The notes under the pieces are model-generated. The model saw nothing but the letters and a program-made list of their open reading frames with translations. It was not told the origin of the DNA and did not search any database. A stretch of DNA of 27,113 nucleotides from Hypsibius dujardini (lineage: Eukaryota > Tardigrada > Eutardigrada > Parachela > Hypsibiidae): positions 1-27,113 of the forward strand of contig LRSR01010450.1 of the NCBI GenBank assembly GCA_001579985.1. Direction: 5' to 3'. Both the position numbers and the translations under genes were made by a program. Positions 21,011 to 27,113 of this stretch are shown here, piece by piece. Positions within the stretch are counted from its first letter, which is position 1, and each line of letters starts with the position of its first letter.

Positions 21011-21763
21011 GATTGATAATGGATCTACAGTATAGATCCAAGTCTTGATGGGGTTTCGTTCTTCCTATACGGAAAGCAGCCTTTTTTCTTCTGTGCCAAC
21101 TTTCCACCTTTTTATACCATCCGGGATCGGATGCAATTGGATTATGTACCGATAAAGGCATGTGCGTGACTGGAGGTTCTGTGTCACATCACCAACGGAC
21201 AAGGTGCGGCTTCATATCACACAGGAGCAAACAATTCCGCTAACGGAGTTCTTCATTCACAATTTCTTTTCTCTAAAGAGCCGTGTGCGTTTTTGGCTCA
21301 TCTCGCGTCGAGGAATTGGCTGAATAAAGTTATATTGCTTCGTTAATTAAATTTGCGGTCGGGTCTCCCTCAAGGTGTGGTCGAGTTTTGGAATAGAATC
21401 GGCCCGGAGAGGGGAGGGAGCTTCGTAGAGGCCGCGAGCAGATCTACAAAGTGTATTTCTTTGATATGATACTCGGAAATCTCGAAGCTTCGCGTGTAAT
21501 AAACATAAATCTGGTCTGCTGGGAGAACACTAAATCTAAATACGCACCGCACTGAAATTATTTAAACACAGTGGATTATCAACTTTTGGTGTACCCAGTT
21601 GTACTGTATGTCCTGCAAACAATCAGTACGATTACATTGACTAAATTCCATTAACTTTCGTGCCACTGTATCCCCTTTCAACAGTGGACTATTTAATTCA
21701 CTATACCGTCCTTCAACTAATGACCTTTTGAAGTGGGGTCCCTGAACCCTGTTTTATTATTTA
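21011..21763. other. Upstream flank of receptor 1
   Basis: Presumed 5' UTR and promoter of the minus-strand receptor gene. No promoter motif or exon is convincing. Several short open frames here look like noise. Confidence 0.4.
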
Positions 21764-22142
21764 CAGGGGTAACCCATTTACACGTGACCATCTCGCAAAT
21801 TCTCAACGGCTGTGGTGATTGTCATAAAAAAAACCCATTCTATTGCTCAAGTAAAACCATCGAAAATTGCGAAAAGACAGGCTTTTTGCGTGTTGAAGCA
21901 CAAAAATGCTGTAACGTATGAAAAGCCTGAAAAATGCCGCGACGCCTGGCTGAACTTGGTGGGCATTTTTGGGGAAATAACTCATTCTTGCCAACAATTC
22001 AAGTTGCGACTTCGAAAAACTGTTCTATCAAAAATAATTGATTGTATTATTGAACTTCATTTTGAGATTTGAAAAAAAATTAACTTGGAGCAAATGGTTG
22101 GGAAAATAGAAAGTGGTTGCTTGTGTATATGGTTTACCCCTG
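21764..22142. mobile_element. 379-bp TA-flanked MITE, full copy
   Basis: The ends are inverted: CAGGGGTAACCCATTTACAC on the left and, in reverse complement, CAGGGGTAAACCATATACAC on the right. TA flanks both ends (21762-21763 and 22143-22144). The right half matches, in reverse complement, the sequence from 26975 to the window end, so this is a repeat family. There is no transposase. The open frames 21812-22072 (+) and 21803-21997 (-) lie inside it and show no recognisable domain. Confidence 0.8.
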
Positions 22143-22428
22143 TACAATCGTTTTTACAAGCACATGATTATCAGCCTTTTTTTGCTCCGCAAAGCGCTCG
22201 GAAATCGAACCAGGGGTAAAGTGCTTAAACATAATTCACCCTCGACTGTGGGTAAAACGCTGTGTAACAAGTGAGCACTTAAGACCGCAAGGTGCCAGTG
22301 ATTGGTATAGGCTCTCTCGTGAAGAAACAAAGTGATTTATGAGAATTAGGATCCTAATCAGAGAAACCTGAAATTGATTTTCTCTCATGGGCTTGTCCTC
22401 AGCTGCTTTCTTTGAATCAGTAGGCTGG
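22143..22428. other. 3' flank of the CUB gene
   Basis: Non-coding stretch between the MITE and the CUB stop codon. It holds another GGGGTAAA motif near 22213 and a loose inverted pair AAGTGCTTA/AGCACTTAAG. No clear poly(A) signal was seen for the minus strand. Confidence 0.4.
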
Positions 22429-24055
22429 TCAGTGAACAACTTCAGCAGAGATGTTAAAGCCACAGGGCTTGGTGTTGATGAGTCCGGACTTGAAGTATAG
22501 AATCTTAAGAAGAAGGACATATATTACATACGCCTTAGAATGAAATTATTATTCAAGTATTAATTACTTACAACTTCGCTCTTTGTGGAGCGTAACTTTT
22601 TGGGGCCTTCTGTCCCATAATAGGACCGTCCGCCCAGGAGAACACGCGCGGCAATGGACTTGTTGCCCGATCCTTCGGACAGATGCACGTAGTCTCGAAG
22701 TTCACCAAATCCACCTAAGCCATCGACCTTGAAATCGATCGTGTCGAACTGAAAAAGGGGTTCACAAACTCCTACAGATAAGGCAGGAAAACAAAAGGAA
22801 TCTTTCTCCGCAATAAACATGGCGGGATAAGAAGCGGGCTTAAATAAAAAATTTCTGCTACAATTTTGGTCGACTGTCTCGGTCAGCGGCGGTCAAGGAC
22901 CACAAGACGAGCCGCATTCCTGATGATATATGTGGGGCGTTTACACCACGATGGCTGTACTGTACATACCTCAATTTGGGTGCCTTCAGGGCCTTTGACA
23001 TAGTAGACGGAACCCTGGTTGGGGAAATAGTCTGCGACGGGGTAGTTATCCGAAGTGATGAACACCTTTCCGGAGGCGGGCACCTTGACGGTATTGTTGG
23101 GTCGGATGAGGGCTACAATTGCATACAGTTAGAGGATGCCTGGATGAGAAATCCTTCAGGCCATGAATATAAATGTCACAAATAAATCTATAGATACTCA
23201 CCTTCAACGGACATGTTGAATCCTTTGAAAGAGGGACCAGCAAAGCCAGTTTGAAAGCGTACAATCTGTGGAGAAAATATGCAGGAAAGTGTTAAGGTAT
23301 ATACATATAGAAGCGTTTAGATATAATATATTTATGTACATAGATATTTAGACATGTATAGTTAGTTACAGTATGTATAACTAATATACTATACTATATA
23401 TATACTATATATACTATATACTATACTATAGTATGTATATGCTAATGTATATAGTAGTAGATATACTATACGGTACTATATATATCTAAACATCACTAAA
23501 TATATCTAAATATCTAATTTTTAGATATATACAGTAGATATAGCAGATATTTAGGTATTTAGATATATACATTACCGCGGAATTTGACTTAGTGGCTATG
23601 CGCAGCGGTGACGTCTGGGGACCGCAGAGCTTCCTGTTCTTCGGAGTATCGTCGTCCTTTGTACTGCTGCTTCTGCCTTTTGCCGTGACGACTTCCGTGA
23701 TATTAACAAAGTCATCCTCGCAGAAGACCTGCCCGTAAAAGCTGCCCGAGTCTAACTCAAAGTCCACCACGTCAAACTATAATTATGTATAAAAATGAAA
23801 TTAAAAACGTAATTGCAATTACTAAATGATTTCTTATTTACTTGCCAAAAGTCCAACGTAAAAGAGATTTCCCTTGGAAGTGAGGACATTATATTCGACC
23901 AGTGTTCCTTTGGGGTAGTTTTGCGGATAATTGGGCGAGGTGAAGTATGCCTTGCCTGTTTCGGGGACCGTAACGGAAATGACGGTCTTGTTTTGTGAAT
24001 CCACAGCTCTGACGAATGTGGCAAAAGTCAAAAGTAAACAATATTTCAATGCCAT
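22429..24055 (-). CDS. Secreted protein with two CUB domains, complete, 6 exons
   Basis: Exons in transcript order are 24055-23858, 23776-23576, 23265-23202, 23112-22970, 22748-22572 and 22503-22429, with consistent phases; the product has 285 residues. An N-terminal signal peptide is clear (ALKYCLLLTFATFVRA, probable cleavage before VDS). CUB1 starts with FTSPNYPQNYP and holds CEDDFVNITE; CUB2 starts with ITSDNYP and holds LRDYVHLSEG. Each ends with a strand of the type F-x-x-G...GFNxS. The protein has few Cys residues for a CUB protein and no protease or EGF domain, so it is probably an extracellular binding protein. The start has A at -3 and G at +4. The exon 1 donor (gttgga) is weak but chosen because it alone keeps the frame and matches the CUB2 layout. 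It sits between two paralogous receptor genes on the same strand. Confidence 0.85.
23280..23575. repeat. TA-rich low-complexity tract in CUB intron 2
   Basis: Iterated TATACTATA, TATATCTAAA and TTTAGATATA motifs fill this intron. It is simple sequence with many small palindromes. Confidence 0.8.
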
Positions 24056-24976
24056 GCTTCTTTTCTTAGCGAATTAAGGTCTGACAACGGAAGAATAAGG
24101 GAAACAGCAACAGTCCTTTTCTGTGTGTATAGCTGATATACTCAACTCTTTCAAACAGCAGCTTTTCCAGGTTAAATTAAACCCCTGAAGCATTCGGACG
24201 TCTGGGGCTGCGCAGCTGTGTCTGGCTGTTTCCGGCTATTTTGTTGGAGGCCTCAGGGAAACCGAATTTCGATTTACCATAAATTATTCACATATCCACA
24301 GCAGTTCGACCGGTAAAATTTAGCGCGAAAACCCAGCTGCATAACTTGTTAATTAATTGTACATCTCAGGTGATACTTTTAATCGATGAATCATGTCAGT
24401 AATTGTATTACAATATAGCAGAGGTGTGGCACTGAGAGATTACCCTAGACATGCTCGGCATACCCTCGGCGGCCAAGGTGGCATCTTAATATTTTTTTTA
24501 CCGGTAAATCGTTTCTTATGTGATAACTACGACAGGCGACAGATGTTGTTCAATGGTTTTAATGACATTTTAGCAGTCAACCTCGCGAGAGAGCTCCTCC
24601 CGGCTGCTGGTCGTACACTTCCGACTGCGTTACAACACAAAAAAACAACAACAACTTAATAATAAACCCTGCACATTATTATGCCAAATATTAATATAAC
24701 CAACTGAAAATAGAAAGGTATTATTGCAAAAATTGAAAGTGTGGATCATAAACTTGAAATGCCATAGAGCTATACGCGTATATATCTGTAAGTGATGTTT
24801 CGGGAGCATGTAATTTAAGCAAGAAAATGGGACGTATTGGTGCAAGTGACAGTGGGACAAAATGGAGAAAAAACTGTCGTAAGATAGTTGTAAGATCGAT
24901 CATGACGATCTTTTTGTTTCGGTCGCCAGTTGACACAACTTCATATTTATGAGCGACCCCTTTTGTTTTATAGCTG
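24056..24976. other. Intergenic between CUB gene and receptor 2
   Basis: Presumed promoter of the CUB gene (near 24056-24150) and 3' flank of receptor 2. No exon, RNA gene or repeat was recognised; short open frames look random. Confidence 0.5.
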
Positions 24977-26971
24977 TCACTTTGCAATCCGGCAAAAGGA
25001 TTCGGCAATATGACCGCGCAGTGCAGGAGTCAGCAGGACAATCAACCACGGACTTGCCGCGCATCCTAAAAATATCCATACAATTGAGGTTTGTCTTCAC
25101 TGTCATTTCAGTTCGTTATAGTAAACTAGCTACTTACAATTACAACTGCAAGAAAGCCTTTTGTTTAAATAAATAATATTATTTTTTACTAAATATAAAC
25201 GTTTTCATCTTGTATTTTGATTTTCGTTCGATTCATATGTACAACATCGTGCCACATTATCCACATGAAATTGGTTGATGCACTTACACTACGTTTTCAA
25301 CAATTTGAAGTATACCACAATTGACTGCAATTTAGACTTTGTTTAAGCTGCGACTGGAAAATTTTTTTAATAGGGATTTCATAAAAAGTTTGCCATGAAC
25401 ATTAGGAAGGGGAAATACATAGTAACATTGTACAGTCATTTCCTGAAAAGGTAGTTCAAAACTAAAATGCGTTAAATTGCCGTCTGAACTAAACCGATTC
25501 AGAATCAGATATGTATGTATATCACAAGGGTACATACCCAAGAGGAAGAGTGTGACGACCGTAATGCCCGAGGGTGAGGTGAGGGCTACGTCAGTGTGCG
25601 CAACCATTGGATAGATCATCCACGGGAGGAACGACACCAGAAACAACAGACACAAGGCGAAGACCGTCTTAGTGACGCCACCGCCACGAGTCGCGACTGC
25701 TCTATCTTTAACGGGCCGTGATTGAGGGTGAGATGGGCGGATGACCACGACAACAGCGGGCACTGAATGGGTCGACGGTTCCACGGCCCCGCCCATCGCA
25801 CGACGATGGGCAACTCCAACCTTAGAAAGGGGCGGAAATTTTTTTTATTTTCGTCTGTGGTATAGATCTTCCCCTGCTCAAATAGCATTTGAAACAATGT
25901 GGGCTATACAGCTATTTTACTCTTCCCTAGGGCCCAATAGATCGCTGGTTACTTTACCCTTCCTGTGTACATCACTTGAGGAGGGGTAAAATAGCCGGGG
26001 TTCTACTGAACCCCAAAGGGGGAGGGTAAATAGCCACTCCAAAACATGTGGTACGATCGTGCTGCCCTTTGGTAATTTCCGGCGGATCGTTTGCGGCCAA
26101 AATAATTGTTAACATCCCCGGGCGTTTTCGGGCCATCGTTATGTGGACCCGAGTCTAGTAAATTTTTGCCTTCATAAATATTCACGTAGAGCATCTTGAA
26201 GACTTTAAACTTAGATCCTTAAAGAGCCCCACCGAGTAGGCTGAAATAAATACTCTAATAATCCAACATTAGCTATATTTAATAGGTGCGTCATCATTAC
26301 AGAGTAGTAATAATTCTGCAATTCCCTCATCTCGCTGGCTACATATGTGACAAACAATACGTCGAACATATTTAGCGAAGATCTCTTCATCGCAGAAGAC
26401 CAACTTCGGTCCGTACGAACAGATTGTAATTTGTTATGGTTTCTTAAAAATTAACTCAACTATTATCACTGCATCAACTATTATTACTAACATTATTCTC
26501 TTTTTATTAATTTTCCATCGTAAAGTATCTTTAAGAATAAATCTATGTGGCAGGCAATTCAATTTCAGACCTTGATGGCAATGGCAGTATAGCAGACAGC
26601 AATGCTGATCAGCGAACAGGAGATGAAGAAGGTCTTATAGAAGGTGATGTAGGGCCAGTAGTAGACCGACACCAAGAAGCATCGATCCAACGTGATATTA
26701 TAACCATACTGATAGCCTACGTGAACAAATGGCAAGGAGCAGACTGCTCCAGCAATCACCCACGGCAGCGCCACCAGGGTCGCAGTGCAAGCTCGAGTAT
26801 GGAACCAGGCAACGCGCTGGCCGACGACGATAGAGAAGAAACGATGGAACGCGAGGGCGGCATGCTGCAGCTGGTCCACAGCGAGGATGGCCATGTAGGC
26901 GAAGGACAGCACCTGGCACGCCGCGTCGTACCGCGGTTCAGCCAGGAAATTCGGTCGACTGGCCAGGGTAC
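24977..26971 (-). CDS. Divergent rhodopsin-like G protein-coupled receptor 2, partial (first exon beyond the window)
   Basis: Exons in transcript order are 26971-26571 (TM3-TM5), 25820-25538 (TM6) and 25065-24977 (TM7 and tail, TGA stop), giving 256 whole codons. The TM1-TM2 exon should lie beyond 27113. Exon 2 is 401 bases, the same as in receptor 1, and all intron phases match. Shared sequence is strong: SRPNFLA, VDQLQHA, LAFHRFF, FLPWMIYP, GCAASPWLIVLLTPALR. It has the same unusual HRF, SFLP and SPWLI motifs. It differs by a longer, valine-rich third intracellular loop and a tail shorter by about 12 residues. The donor after exon 2 (gtctga) is weak. The acceptor of exon 2 lies 3 bases from the end of a MITE. 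Confidence 0.85.
25821..26570. other. Intron between TM5 and TM6 exons of receptor 2
   Basis: Apart from the small inverted repeats at 25911-26035, it is plain AT-rich sequence. Confidence 0.5.
25911..26035. repeat. Small inverted repeats and a perfect hairpin
   Basis: GCTATTTTACTCTTCC (25911-25926) is closely inverted at 25980-25995. A perfect hairpin GGGGTTC-TACT-GAACCCC follows at 25997-26014, and a further direct copy GGGTAAATAGCC lies at 26024-26035. This may be a very small MITE or the remains of one. Confidence 0.5.
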
Positions 26972-26974
26972 CTA

Positions 26975-27113
26975 CAGGGGTAAACCATTTAGGCGCGACC
27001 ACTCTTTCATTTCTTAAACCATTTGCTCCGTGTTAATTTTTTTTAAATCTCAAAATTAAGTTTAATAGTGCAATCAACTATCTCTGTTATGAAAGTTTTT
27101 CGATGTCGCAAGA
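26975..27113. mobile_element. TA-flanked MITE, second copy, cut by the window end
   Basis: It begins CAGGGGTAAACCATTTA next to TA (26973-26974). It follows the reverse complement of the copy at 21764-22142 for the whole 139 bases to the window end, with shared blocks such as CCATTTGCTCC, GTTAATTTTTTTT, AAATCTCAAAAT and GTTTTTCGA. It lies in the intron upstream of the TM3 exon of receptor 2. Confidence 0.8.

Noticed and set aside
21812-22072. Plus-strand open frame inside the 379-bp MITE
   Set aside because: It has no recognisable domain and lies within a non-autonomous element. The matching copy at 26975 has small insertions and deletions relative to it.
26547-27017. Long plus-strand open frame
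   Set aside because: It is the antisense shadow of the TM3-TM5 exon of receptor 2, which has clear receptor motifs and splice sites.

Overview
This window is nuclear DNA of an invertebrate animal. Genes are split by GT-AG introns, exons are GC-richer than the AT-rich introns, a eukaryotic tRNA gene sits inside an intron, several non-autonomous DNA transposons are present, and the proteins are metazoan families (EPG5, rhodopsin-like receptors, CUB-domain protein). A tardigrade or other ecdysozoan is my guess for the host, but nothing in the sequence proves it. Gene structures were worked out by eye from reading frames, splice dinucleotides and phase matching.

Positions 281-15731 (+ strand) hold one complete 19-exon gene for the autophagy tethering protein EPG5 (7305 coding bases, 2434 residues). 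All 18 introns have matching phases. The introns are crowded: a tRNA-Val(CAC) gene with its own T-run terminator in intron 8, (CAGA)n/(CTGT)n-type microsatellites in introns 6, 7, 11, 12, 13, 17 and 18, a 264-bp TA-flanked MITE in intron 11, and a 1.5-kb fold-back transposon with a 9-bp target duplication in intron 16.

Positions 15732-17066 lie between convergent genes and hold the EPG5 poly(A) signal and an orphan leucine-rich-repeat exon or gene fragment.

Positions 17067-27113 hold three minus-strand genes. The first is a complete 4-exon receptor (358 residues) that lacks canonical DRY, CWxP and NPxxY motifs. The second is a complete 6-exon secreted protein with two CUB domains (285 residues). 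The third is a paralogous receptor cut by the window end (exons 2-4 present). A piggyBac-type MITE lies in intron 1 of the first receptor. A second MITE family has one full copy at 21764-22142 and one partial copy (26975 to the window end) that forms the splice acceptor region of the second receptor.

I did not find a clearly new multi-gene system. The most unusual material is mobile DNA: the fold-back element, the piggyBac-type MITE with its uneven end architecture, and the MITE that supplies a splice acceptor. The pair of divergent receptors around a CUB gene is also notable.
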